Assembly (NCBI RefSeq): GCF_002102155.1
Contig: NZ_LQOU01000046.1
Location: forward strand, 37,183 to 101,182
DNA from: Mycobacterium europaeum
GTDB taxonomy: Bacteria > Actinomycetota > Actinomycetes > Mycobacteriales > Mycobacteriaceae
DNA: 64,000 nt
Reading direction: 5' to 3'
The notes beneath the pieces are model-generated. The model was not told the DNA's origin and did no database searches. It saw only the letters and a program-made list of their open reading frames with translations. Position numbers and translations under genes: made by a program. Shown here one piece after another: positions 1 to 8,025 of this stretch. Positions within the stretch are counted from its first letter, which is position 1. Each line of letters opens with the position of its first letter.

Positions 1-305
1 GAGTCGGCTTCTACGGAGCAACCAAGGCAATGCTCATGCATCTGACCAAACAACTCGCCTTCGAGATGGCGCCACAGACGCGGGTCAATGCGGTTGCTCC
101 CGCGATGGTCAAGACCAGGTTCGCTGCCGCCCTCTACGAGAACCGGGAAGAGCAAGTCGCCGGCCGGTATCCGCTGCAACGGTTGGGCACACCGACCGAC
201 GTCAGTGCGGCGGTGGCGTTTCTCCTCTCTGATGACGCCGGATGGATCACCGGACAGACGCTGGTCATCGACGGTGGCGTCACGCTGGCTGGTGGTGACG
301 CGTGA
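1..305 (+). CDS. SDR family oxidoreductase, C-terminal part (5' end outside window)
   Basis: Only the last 100 residues are inside the window, read in the frame that begins at base 3. The SDR active-site pair is visible at once: Tyr (codon at 12) and Lys (codon at 24) in the pattern Y-G-A-T-K, followed by the usual segment in which PAMVKTRF leads into the substrate loop, and the C-terminal GQTLVIDGGVTL typical of FabG-like NAD(P)-dependent dehydrogenases. The stop codon overlaps the GTG start of the next gene by four bases, so it is the upstream member of the acyl-CoA operon. It probably oxidises or reduces a hydroxyacyl/ketoacyl intermediate; the substrate cannot be told from the sequence. 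Confidence 0.9.
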   Translation, partial: VGFYGATKAMLMHLTKQLAFEMAPQTRVNAVAPAMVKTRFAAALYENREEQVAGRYPLQRLGTPTDVSAAVAFLLSDDAGWITGQTLVIDGGVTLAGGDA

Positions 306-1348
306 CCGAAAGTGCTACGAGCGCCGGGACACCGGGACTGGACATGGATGCGTTGCAGCGCTGGCTGGATGGCGCGCTGCCCGGTGACGGCGCCGGCCCG
401 CTGACCGCCACGTTGCTGGCCGGGGGGAAGTCGAACCTGACCTATCTCATCCAAGACCAACAGCGTCGTTGGGTGCTGCGCCGCCCACCGCTGGGGCATG
501 TCCTGGCCACCGCACACGACATGCACCGCGAGTACCGGGTGCTCGCTGCTCTGCACGGCACTGGTGTGCCCGTCCCGGCCGTTTACGCCCACTACGCTGC
601 CACCGACGTGATCGGCGCGCCTTTCTACGTCATGGAGTTCATCGACGGCGCGGTCTACCGCACCGCCCGCGAACTCGCCGCCACCGGCCCGGACGCCACC
701 GCGGCCATCGCCGCGGCGATGGTAAGGGTGTTGGCGGACCTACACCGGGTCGACATCCACCGCGTCGGTCTCGCTGACCTCGGCAGGCCGCAAGGTTATC
801 TGGAACGCCAGGTCAACCGGTGGGCCAGGCAATTGGATGCATCGCGCAGCCGGAGCCTGCCGCAGGCCTCAACCCTCGTCGGCCTGCTGCGCCGCCACGT
901 CCCCACCGAAACCCGGACAACCCTGGTGCACGGCGACTTCCGTCTCGACAACCTGTTGATATCGGGAACCGAGGTCCACGCCGTCATCGACTGGGAAATG
1001 GCGACTCTGGGCGACCCCCTCACCGATGTGGCCCTGCTGGCCATTTACGGCCGGTTGCCGGCGCTGGTGACGACGCCTGCCCTCCCCGACGTCAGTAGGG
1101 CCCCAGGCTATCCGAGCGAATCGCAACTGTTGCAGGCCTACGCCGTGGCGAGCGGCCACGACCTGCGGTCGTTGACCTTTCACCTCGCGCTGGCCTGTTT
1201 CAAGTTGGCGGTGATCTTGGAGGGCATCCACTACCGCCACAGTCACGGGCACACGGTCGGGACGGGCTTCGAGTCAGTCGGCGCGGCCGTAACACCCCTT
1301 CTGGAGGCCGGCATCCGCGAATTATCCACGCACAGCAAGGATTACTGA
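302..1348 (+). CDS. APH-like phosphotransferase, candidate hydroxyacyl-CoA kinase
   Basis: A 348-residue protein of the aminoglycoside/choline kinase fold. The Brenner motif HGDFRLDN begins at residue 210 (His210, catalytic Asp212) and is followed by the metal-binding segment VIDWEMATLGDP. It starts with GTG inside the previous stop and its own stop overlaps the ATG of the following acyl-CoA dehydrogenase by one base, so the two are translationally coupled. The same pairing occurs as one fused protein in mammalian ACAD10/11 and as separate LvaA and LvaC proteins in Pseudomonas levulinate catabolism, where the kinase phosphorylates a 4-hydroxyacyl-CoA. That role is inferred here from domain and neighbour. 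Antibiotic resistance is unlikely in this context. Confidence 0.85.
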   Translation: MTESATSAGTPGLDMDALQRWLDGALPGDGAGPLTATLLAGGKSNLTYLIQDQQRRWVLRRPPLGHVLATAHDMHREYRVLAALHGTGVPVPAVYAHYAATDVIGAPFYVMEFIDGAVYRTARELAATGPDATAAIAAAMVRVLADLHRVDIHRVGLADLGRPQGYLERQVNRWARQLDASRSRSLPQASTLVGLLRRHVPTETRTTLVHGDFRLDNLLISGTEVHAVIDWEMATLGDPLTDVALLAIYGRLPALVTTPALPDVSRAPGYPSESQLLQAYAVASGHDLRSLTFHLALACFKLAVILEGIHYRHSHGHTVGTGFESVGAAVTPLLEAGIRELSTHSKDY

Positions 1349-2601
1349 TGGACTTCACTTTCGACGACGTCACCAAGGATCTGCAGAAGCGGTTGACGGC
1401 GTTCATGTCCGACCACGTCCACCCCGCCGAGCAGCGGTTCAGAGCCGATCTGGAAGCCTTGACCGATCCCTGGGCGTGGTCACGCACCCCGACGTTGAGC
1501 CGACTGCGAGAACTGGCCCGCGGTGAGGGATTGTGGAACCTGTTCCTGCCCGGCGCGCACGGCGGGGGCCTGACCAACCTGCAGTACGCGCCGCTGGCCG
1601 AGATCACCGGCCGCAGCCTTGCTTTGGCGCCGCCGGCGCTGAACTGCTCGGCACCGGACACCGGCAACATGGAGGTGCTGTCCATGTTCGGCACCGATGC
1701 GCAGAAGGAGCAATGGCTTTACCCGCTGCTGGCTGCTGAGATCCGTTCCGCATTCGCCATGACGGAACCGGCCGTCGCCTCCTCGGATGCCACCAACATC
1801 GCCACCCGAATCGACCGCGACGGCGATGATTACGTCATCAATGGCCGGAAATGGTGGATCACCGGTGCGATGAACCCCGATGCCGGCGTCTTCATCGTGA
1901 TGGGCAAGACCGACCCGACCGCAGCCCGGCACCGGCAGCACAGCCAGATCCTCGTTCCGCGAGACGCCCCAGGGGTCAGCGTCGCCCGGGGGATGGAAGT
2001 TTTCGGGTACGACGATCGCGACCACGGCGGACACGCCGAAATCGAATTCCGCGACGTCCGGGTGCCGGCCGCCAACCTCATCGGCGACGAAGGCGACGGC
2101 TTCGCCATCGCCCAGGCACGGCTCGGGCCGGGGCGAATCCACCACTGTATGCGCGCGATCGGGGTCGCCGAACTCGCCTTCGACCTCACCTGTCAGCGAG
2201 CATCCGGCCGCGTCGCCTTCGGGCGGCCGCTGGCCGAACAAGGAGTGGTGCGGGACTGGATTGCCGAGGCACGGGTGCGCATCGAACAGCTCCGGCTGCT
2301 GGTCCTTAAAGCGGCCTGGTTGATGGACCGGGTGGGCAACCGAGGCGCGCACGGCGAGATTCAGGCCATCAAGATCGCCACCCCCCGGACCGTGGAATGG
2401 GTATTGGACAAGGCCATCCAGGTGCATGGCGCGGCCGGCCTGAGCCAGGATCTGCCACTCGCCGCCGCCTTCGCGAGCATCCGCACCCTGCGCTTCGCCG
2501 ACGGCCCCGACGAAGTCCACAAAGACGCCCTCGCCAAGTCGGAAATTCTGCGCCGACAAGCCGACGGCGCGACTACCGCAGAGGAGAAGGTCGGTGCCTG
2601 A
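1348..2601 (+). CDS. acyl-CoA dehydrogenase, ACAD10/11-like
   Basis: A 417-residue flavoprotein of the acyl-CoA dehydrogenase family: N-terminal helical domain, middle beta domain with AMTEPAVASSDATNIA (FAD/substrate loop) and WWITGAMNP, and a C-terminal helical domain with QVHGAAGLSQD. Where ordinary family members carry the catalytic Glu in a YEGT-type motif near the C-terminus, this protein reads ADGPDEVHK, as I recall for ACAD10/11 and LvaC-type enzymes. Together with the overlapping upstream kinase this suggests processing of phosphorylated 4-hydroxyacyl-CoA rather than plain alpha,beta-dehydrogenation (inference). It overlaps the next gene by eight bases. Confidence 0.88.
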   Translation: MDFTFDDVTKDLQKRLTAFMSDHVHPAEQRFRADLEALTDPWAWSRTPTLSRLRELARGEGLWNLFLPGAHGGGLTNLQYAPLAEITGRSLALAPPALNCSAPDTGNMEVLSMFGTDAQKEQWLYPLLAAEIRSAFAMTEPAVASSDATNIATRIDRDGDDYVINGRKWWITGAMNPDAGVFIVMGKTDPTAARHRQHSQILVPRDAPGVSVARGMEVFGYDDRDHGGHAEIEFRDVRVPAANLIGDEGDGFAIAQARLGPGRIHHCMRAIGVAELAFDLTCQRASGRVAFGRPLAEQGVVRDWIAEARVRIEQLRLLVLKAAWLMDRVGNRGAHGEIQAIKIATPRTVEWVLDKAIQVHGAAGLSQDLPLAAAFASIRTLRFADGPDEVHKDALAKSEILRRQADGATTAEEKVGA

Positions 2602-3754
2602 GCGCACGTCGTTTGATCTGTTTCAGTTGCCGGAGGAGCATCAGGAGTTGCGGGCGGCGATTCGTGCGTTGGCGGAGAAGGAGATCGCCCCGCACGCCGC
2701 CGATGTCGATGAGAACTCGCGGTTCCCGGACGAGGCGCTGCAGGCGTTGAACGCGTCGGGTTTCAATGCGGTGCATGTGCCCGAGGAGTATGGCGGGCAG
2801 GGTGCGGACTCGGTGGCGGCGTGCATCGTGATCGAGGAGGTCGCCCGGGTTGATGCGTCGGCGTCGCTGATCCCGGCGGTGAACAAGCTGGGCACGATGG
2901 GGCTGATCCTGCGGGGGTCTGATGAGCTCAAGAAGCAGGTGCTGCCGCAGATCGCCGACGGTTCGGCGATGGCGTCCTACGCGCTTTCCGAGCGGGAGGC
3001 CGGCAGTGATGCGGCCTCGATGCGCACCCGCGCCAAGGCCGACGGCGACGACTGGATCCTCAACGGCGCCAAGTGCTGGATCACCAACGGCGGCAAGTCG
3101 AGCTGGTACACGGTCATGGCGGTCACCGACCCGGACAAGGGCGCCAACGGTATCTCGTCGTTCATGGTCCACGCCGACGACGAGGGCTTCACGGTGGGTC
3201 CGAAGGAACGCAAGCTGGGCATCAAGGGCTCCCCGACCACCGAGCTGTACTTCGAGAACTGCCGCATCCCGGGGGATCGGATCATCGGCGAGCCGGGCAC
3301 CGGCTTCAAGACCGCGCTGGCCACGCTGGACCACACCCGGCCCACGATCGGCGCCCAGGCGGTCGGCATCGCCCGGGGCGCACTGGACGCCGCGATCGCC
3401 TACACCAAGGAGCGCAAGCAGTTCGGCCGTCCGGTCGCCGACAACCAGGGCGTGCAGTTCATGCTCGCCGACATGGCGATGAAGCTGGAATCGGCGCGGC
3501 TGATGGTCTACCACGCCGCCGCGCGCGCCGAGCGCGGCGAATCCAACCTGGGCTTCATCTCCGCGGCCTCCAAGTGCTGGGCCTCCGATGTCGCGATGGA
3601 GGTGACCACCGACGCGGTACAGCTGTTCGGCGGCTACGGCTACACGCAGGACTTCCCGGTCGAGCGGATGATGCGCGACGCCAAGATCACCCAGATCTAC
3701 GAGGGCACCAACCAGATCCAGCGCGTGGTCATGTCACGGGCGCTGCTGAAGTAG
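2594..3754 (+). CDS. acyl-CoA dehydrogenase, FadE25-like paralogue
   Basis: A 386-residue acyl-CoA dehydrogenase starting with GTG inside the preceding gene. Key family elements: YALSEREAGSDA (FAD-binding loop), KCWITNGG, GIKGSPTTELYF, and the catalytic Glu in QIYEGTNQIQR at the C-terminus. From memory the protein matches mycobacterial FadE25 along its whole length with the same length (about 386-389 residues), diverging mainly at the N-terminus and around residues 275-300. FadE25 itself normally sits beside unrelated genes, so this is more likely a paralogue recruited into the catabolic operon; I therefore give no symbol. FAD-dependent oxidation of a short or medium acyl-CoA is the expected reaction. 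Confidence 0.92.
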   Translation: MPERTSFDLFQLPEEHQELRAAIRALAEKEIAPHAADVDENSRFPDEALQALNASGFNAVHVPEEYGGQGADSVAACIVIEEVARVDASASLIPAVNKLGTMGLILRGSDELKKQVLPQIADGSAMASYALSEREAGSDAASMRTRAKADGDDWILNGAKCWITNGGKSSWYTVMAVTDPDKGANGISSFMVHADDEGFTVGPKERKLGIKGSPTTELYFENCRIPGDRIIGEPGTGFKTALATLDHTRPTIGAQAVGIARGALDAAIAYTKERKQFGRPVADNQGVQFMLADMAMKLESARLMVYHAAARAERGESNLGFISAASKCWASDVAMEVTTDAVQLFGGYGYTQDFPVERMMRDAKITQIYEGTNQIQRVVMSRALLK

Positions 3755-3784
3755 CAGGGTGTTTCCCGACCGAGAGGAGCATCT

Positions 3785-4597
3785 ATGACCGAGGCCAGAG
3801 AACTCGATGGGCTCGTTGCCATCGTGACCGGGGCCGGGTCCCAGAGCGATGGGATCGGCAACGGCCGGGCGGCCGCCGTGTTGCTGGCACGTGCGGGCGC
3901 GAACGTGGTCCTCGTTGATCTCGACGCGGAGCGGCTGAGTCATACGGAGAACATGGTCGGCGCCGCCGGGGCCGAATTCCTGTCGCTGACCGCCGACGTC
4001 TCCACCGAGGCGGGCTGTCGAATGGTCGTCGACGCCGTCATACGCAAGTGGGCCAGGCTCGATGTCCTGGTGAACAACGTCGGTGTCGTTGGGCCGCCTG
4101 AATCAGTGATCGACATCGACATCACGGAGTGGGACAACCTTTTTCGCATCAATGTCACCTCGACGATGCTGATGTCGAAGTACAGCATTCCCTCGATGCG
4201 CTCCGCCGGCGGCGGATCCATCGTCATCGTCTCGTCGCTCGCCGGTGTGCTCACCCACCCCCGTCCCGCATACGCCACGACAAAAGGTGCGCTGTTGAGC
4301 CTGACCCGGTCGATGGCCAGCCGGCATGGTCCAGAGGGCATTCGGGTGAATGCGGTGGCGCCGGGGCCCGTATACACACCGATGGTGCAGGCTGAAGGTC
4401 TCACCGAAGAGGCTCGTGCGGCGCGCTCTGCGATGGTGCCGCTTCGCACCGAAGGCACTGGCTGGGATGTCGGTGAAGCCGTGCTCTATCTCGCGGGCCC
4501 GCGATCGCGATGGGTCACCGGGATTACCCTGACCGTCGACGGCGGCTTCTGCGCGGACCTGCGGATGTCTAACGCGACAACGGTCACACCCGCATGA
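3785..4597 (+). CDS. SDR family oxidoreductase
   Basis: A 270-residue classical short-chain dehydrogenase. The cofactor motif has an unusual spacing: TGAGSQSDGIGNGRA, with an inserted stretch between the glycines, a form seen in some mycobacterial SDRs. NNVG, VSSLAG and the active-site YATTK follow in order, then the C-terminal TLTVDGGF. A clear ribosome binding site (GAGGAG) lies seven bases before the ATG. It follows the FadE25-like gene by 30 bases and ends the operon. It probably acts on a hydroxyacyl or alcohol intermediate of the same pathway; substrate unknown. Confidence 0.9.
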   Translation: MTEARELDGLVAIVTGAGSQSDGIGNGRAAAVLLARAGANVVLVDLDAERLSHTENMVGAAGAEFLSLTADVSTEAGCRMVVDAVIRKWARLDVLVNNVGVVGPPESVIDIDITEWDNLFRINVTSTMLMSKYSIPSMRSAGGGSIVIVSSLAGVLTHPRPAYATTKGALLSLTRSMASRHGPEGIRVNAVAPGPVYTPMVQAEGLTEEARAARSAMVPLRTEGTGWDVGEAVLYLAGPRSRWVTGITLTVDGGFCADLRMSNATTVTPA

Positions 4598-5028
4598 CGC
4601 CCACAAGCACTGCCGCGCATGCCGATTCGCTAACGGCATCGAAATTGTCAACCAGACCACGTTCGCCGCCAAGCCGAATGATGCAACGAACTATCTGCGG
4701 GCAATCCCGTAACCTCATTTTCCGCGCCGTCCTGTAACCGACGGCCGGCAGCAACATCCCGCCAGCCCCGGCGACGGCGCGCGCACCGGGGCTTCTAACA
4801 CACCCCAACGCTCGAGGCGCTGCTCGCCCGCGTCCACATGCCCCGCGCTGTCCCTTCAGCTCCAGCCGTGGGCCAAGGGGCAACGTCAGACGCCCAAAGT
4901 CGTTCAGCAGCAGCACCGTTCGGTGCACCTGCGCCGCAACGTCGAGCCTACACCGCAGTTATCGCATTCGGCCAATCAGCGCCTTCTCCGTGGGCGCAAT
5001 CCGTTTGAATGCCGACAAAAGGAAAACC
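4598..5028. other. intergenic region without a recognisable gene
   Basis: Between the end of the first operon and the lipase-family gene. Open frames here are short and show no family motifs on either strand. The only structure seen is a GC-rich hairpin (annotated separately). The promoter of the downstream gene should lie in the last 100 bases, where AT content rises, but no convincing -35/-10 pair was picked out. Confidence 0.5.
4764..4793 (+). terminator. hairpin, possible terminator of the first operon
   Basis: Perfect 8-base stem (AGCCCCGG paired with CCGGGGCT) with a 14-base loop, about 170 bases after the last stop codon of the operon and followed by TTCTAAC rather than a real T-run. 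Such I-shaped hairpins without a T-tract are common downstream of mycobacterial genes. The distance from the stop leaves its role uncertain. Confidence 0.35.
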
Positions 5029-6432
5029 ATGCCAACCTCGACCAGCTGTACCCAAGCTCGCCACGACGAAACATCGGCGGCTGCCGCAGCCTCTCGGGCG
5101 GCCGGCCTGCTGGATCGGTCACGACCACGCCATACGTTGTGGGTTCTCGCTCGGGCCGTCACGGCCGCGCTCGTAGCCGGTGCGGCGGTATTGCCAGCGC
5201 CTCCGTCCGCACAAGCCGACGAGTCGCAGTACGAGGAGTTCTATACGCCGCCGGATCCGCTTCCCTCGGGCGACAACGGCGATCTGATCCGCACCGAGCC
5301 GTCGCGGCTGGTGTTGGAGCCATCCGGCCAGTTGGGGGCTTTCGTCGGGACCGGAACGCGGATCATGTACCGCAGCACCGACGCGCAAGGAGCGCCGATC
5401 GCGGTGACAGGCACCTATATCGAACCGGACAACCCGTGGACAGGCAACGGCCCGCGCCCGCTGCTCGCTTATGCGACCATCCCGTACGGGATGGGTGAGC
5501 AGTGTGCGCCGTCGCGGATGTTCAACCAGGGCATCCACGCCTCGTTGCAGACCGGTTTCGACGTGATGTTCAACGTCGAAGAGGGTTGGATCGCGACGCT
5601 GTTGGCCCGCGGATTCGCCGTCGTGGTGACCGACGGCGTCGGCATGGGCATCCACAGCCCGATGTCGCCCCAGTTCCTCAATCGCGTAGCGGGCGGTACT
5701 GCGCTGATCGACGCAGCGCGTGCAGCGATGAAATTGCCCGGCACCTCACTGGACCCCCATGGTCCCGTGGCATTTTGGGGTTGGCTAGCCGGCGGGCACG
5801 CCGCGCTGTCGGCGGCCGAACTTGCGGGGTCCTACGGGCGTGAGCTCAACGTCGTGGGAACGTACGCGGCGGCGGCTTTCACCGACATCGCCGAGCTGAT
5901 AGCGCCCGTGGACGGCAACTTCTTGGCGGGATCGACGGGATATGTGCTGCGCGGCCTCATCGCCGCCTACCCGCAAATCGAGCAGCCGCTCCGGCAGACC
6001 ATGACTCCGCGCGGCCTCGAAATGCTGGACAACACTGGACGTCAGTGCCTCATCCAAACCGGGATCGACTACATGTTCCGCCATCTCAACGGGTGGTTCA
6101 AAAACGACATCTACGAGGCAGTCAAAGCAGACCCGTTCAAAAGTCTTCTTGCGGCGCAACGCATAGGCAACATCAAACCCACGGGCCCAGCATATTTCGA
6201 GCACAACCGGTGGGATCCGTTCGGCCCCTACCAGTCAGCCCGCCAGACAGCGGCGGATTGGTGCGCCAAGGGCGCCGACGTCACCTTCTGGACGAACGAG
6301 GAGCCCCCATTCCTGAACAAACTCGACATCAACTCCATGTTGCCCGCCTTCGTCGACGGCGAGAGAAGTATGGCCTGGATCTCCGACCGGTTCAACGGCG
6401 TACCCACCGCGTCGAACTGTGGCGACCTGTAG
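5029..6432 (+). CDS. secreted lipase-family protein with substituted catalytic residues (probable pseudoenzyme)
   Basis: The ATG at 5029 is chosen because AAAGGA lies just upstream; the product is 467 residues. Residues 25-65 form a signal peptide (RPRH, hydrophobic core, PPSAQADE cleavage region), so the protein is exported. The rest matches the secreted LIP (PF03583-type) lipase family: GEQCAPS, LLARGFAVVVTDG, GTSLDPHGPVAFWG, NRWDPFGP and NEEPPFLNK. In the family as I know it the nucleophile sits in WGYSQGG; here that segment is WGWLAGG, with Leu253 in place of Ser. The usual C-terminal His (N-H-x-L-P) is Ser436, while Asp396 remains. The gene is otherwise intact, so a non-catalytic binding role is possible. 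Confidence 0.8.
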   Translation: MPTSTSCTQARHDETSAAAAASRAAGLLDRSRPRHTLWVLARAVTAALVAGAAVLPAPPSAQADESQYEEFYTPPDPLPSGDNGDLIRTEPSRLVLEPSGQLGAFVGTGTRIMYRSTDAQGAPIAVTGTYIEPDNPWTGNGPRPLLAYATIPYGMGEQCAPSRMFNQGIHASLQTGFDVMFNVEEGWIATLLARGFAVVVTDGVGMGIHSPMSPQFLNRVAGGTALIDAARAAMKLPGTSLDPHGPVAFWGWLAGGHAALSAAELAGSYGRELNVVGTYAAAAFTDIAELIAPVDGNFLAGSTGYVLRGLIAAYPQIEQPLRQTMTPRGLEMLDNTGRQCLIQTGIDYMFRHLNGWFKNDIYEAVKADPFKSLLAAQRIGNIKPTGPAYFEHNRWDPFGPYQSARQTAADWCAKGADVTFWTNEEPPFLNKLDINSMLPAFVDGERSMAWISDRFNGVPTASNCGDL

Positions 6433-6512
6433 TCCGGCGGCGCCGGCACGGCCGCGTCGACAGGTGGATTCGGTGGGGCGAATTCAGTTGCCATACAACA
6501 AGAGCATGCGAT

Positions 6513-7208
6513 ATGTCTGACAACGAACCGCGCGTGACGCGCATTGCGATGCTGCTGTATCCGCAGTTCACCACCTTGGATCTCATCGGGCCACACCAAG
6601 TGTTGACCTGCCTTCCGAATACGCAGGTCGACCTGTTCGCCAAGAGCAGCGAGGCGGTCACAGCTGATTCGGGGGTTTGTCTTCTCCCTGACAAATCCTT
6701 CGATCAAGCTGGTGAGGACTACGATGTCCTTTTCGTTCCCGGCGCAGTGAGCACCCACCTGATCGTCGAGGACGGCGAAACTCTGTCGTTCCTGGCCGCG
6801 GTCGGTGGGAATGCGCGGTACGTGACCAGCGTTTGCACCGGATCCCTGGTGTTAGCGGCCGCGGGACTGCTCGCTGGGTATCGGGCCAGTTCGCACTGGG
6901 CATTTCGAAACCTGCTCACCGGCTACGGCGCTATTCCGGAATCGGGGCGCATTGTGGTGGACCGTAATCGCATAACCAGCGGTGGGGTCACCGCGGGCCT
7001 CGACTTCGGTCTGCACCTGGCGGCCCTGCTCGCCGGCGAGGACACCGCGAAGATGGTCGAACTGTTACTGGAGTATGACCCCGATCCACCGTTCAATGTT
7101 GGCCACCCCTCTCGCGCTGACGCGAAGACACTGCTCTCGGCGACCGAGAGGCTGGCACCCCTGGTAAAGCTGATGCGGGTCGCCTCCGAGCGGGGCTTTA
7201 GGCATTAA
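6513..7208 (+). CDS. DJ-1/PfpI family protein, isonitrile hydratase-like
   Basis: A 231-residue class I glutamine amidotransferase-like protein. The start at 6513 begins MSDNEPRVTRIAMLL; longer in-frame starts run back through the lipase gene and are rejected. YPQFTTLDLIGP at the N-terminus and the nucleophile elbow TSVCTGSLVLAAAGLL (Cys108) match the isonitrile hydratase (InhA) branch of DJ-1/PfpI rather than proteases or chaperones. No AraC DNA-binding domain follows, so it is not a GATase1-AraC regulator. It lies 80 bases after the lipase-family gene in the same direction. The cytoplasmic reaction is plausibly hydration of an isonitrile to a formamide, but this is a family-level guess. Confidence 0.85.
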   Translation: MSDNEPRVTRIAMLLYPQFTTLDLIGPHQVLTCLPNTQVDLFAKSSEAVTADSGVCLLPDKSFDQAGEDYDVLFVPGAVSTHLIVEDGETLSFLAAVGGNARYVTSVCTGSLVLAAAGLLAGYRASSHWAFRNLLTGYGAIPESGRIVVDRNRITSGGVTAGLDFGLHLAALLAGEDTAKMVELLLEYDPDPPFNVGHPSRADAKTLLSATERLAPLVKLMRVASERGFRH

Positions 7209-7287
7209 GCGGCACGGGGTTACGGAGCAAGCACACGCCGGGGGAAGATCAGCGTTTCCGGCGCGGCCTTGCTCGAGTCGTTGGCGT

Positions 7288-7533
7288 GCGCGCCACACTC
7301 AGGCGGTCGAAGACCCAGTGCAGTTCGTCCTTCTCGACGGTTGGCCGGATCGGCGATCTAGAGGTGGTGAAGATCCTCGAACCGGTGCTGGCGCCCGGCG
7401 CGCTCATTCTCGGTTACAACGTCAATCTGGACCCGAATCATGGCTACCTCAACGACATTCACGCCCCGGCGACGGTTACGTCACTACCGCGCTACCCCTC
7501 GACAAGGCAGTAGAGCTAGCCGTCCCCGCGTAG
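7288..7533 (+). pseudogene. O-methyltransferase remnant, two frameshifts
   Basis: The C-terminal third of a class I SAM-dependent O-methyltransferase can be read only by changing frame twice. Frame 1 gives VQFVLLDGWPD (bases 7318-7350), frame 2 gives LEVVKILEPVLAPGALIL and then HGYLNDIHAP (about 7355-7465), and frame 1 resumes with GDGYVTTALPLDKAVELAV up to the stop at 7533. Concatenated, these make one continuous family sequence. No SAM-binding N-terminal half was found upstream, where the DJ-1 gene ends at 7208, so the gene is both truncated and frameshifted. Confidence 0.75.
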
Positions 7534-7622
7534 GGCGCCGGTGCAGCGGTGGCTGGTTCGGTGCGTTCCGGCTCACGCCGGCTGCTAAGTGGGCATCAGG
7601 ACCACGGGCCACGTTGATCTCA

Positions 7623-7886
7623 TCAGGACATCGTGGTCACGACCGCAGCCTCGCGACCGGGTTGGCGGCTCATCCCTCCTGGTGCGCGCCTTGAGCTGGT
7701 AGCGGAGGATGGCAAGGCTCCGAGCCGAGGGGATACAGCAAGCCTTGGTACGCGGGGGACCGTGCCCGGCTGGCGGCGCGGCCGCCAGCGGGAGATGAAG
7801 TGGGCAGCGTGGATGGTCGCCGGAATCAGCACCGGCGTCAGGACCGCCATGACGAAGAGAGCGATTACCAGTACGGATTCAAACAT
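7623..7886 (-). CDS. small membrane protein, hypothetical
   Basis: An 87-residue ORF read on the minus strand. The ATG is preceded by AGGTGACCGG, a good ribosome binding site. Residues 1-30 form one hydrophobic segment (MFESVLVIALFVMAVLTPVL and onward) followed by a basic stretch SRWRPRRQ, giving a single-pass membrane protein with a cytoplasmic basic tail; the remainder is low complexity and may be unstructured. It lies 139 bases downstream of the SnoaL-like gene in the same direction. I do not recognise the family; the membrane segment and binding site are the only arguments for its reality. Confidence 0.45.
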   Translation of the reverse strand: MFESVLVIALFVMAVLTPVLIPATIHAAHFISRWRPRRQPGTVPRVPRLAVSPRLGALPSSATSSRRAPGGMSRQPGREAAVVTTMS

Positions 7887-8025
7887 CCGGTCACCTATAT
7901 CTCTGCGCTGTGAGACGTAATTCGGACACGCTGCCTTGTTGACCGCCGATGCGATGGCTTCCTTGGGCTATGTAACGATTCCCCTGGTCACGAACAACCA
8001 CGAAAGCGTCTGTCGCTCAATGTGA

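Noticed and set aside
302..1348. Aminoglycoside phosphotransferase conferring resistance
   Set aside because: The APH fold is shared by many metabolic kinases, and the gene overlaps an acyl-CoA dehydrogenase in a catabolic operon.
6045..7208. 387-residue version of the DJ-1 protein
   Set aside because: The extra 156 N-terminal residues overlap the lipase-family gene and show shadow composition; MSDNEPRV at 6513 is the natural start.
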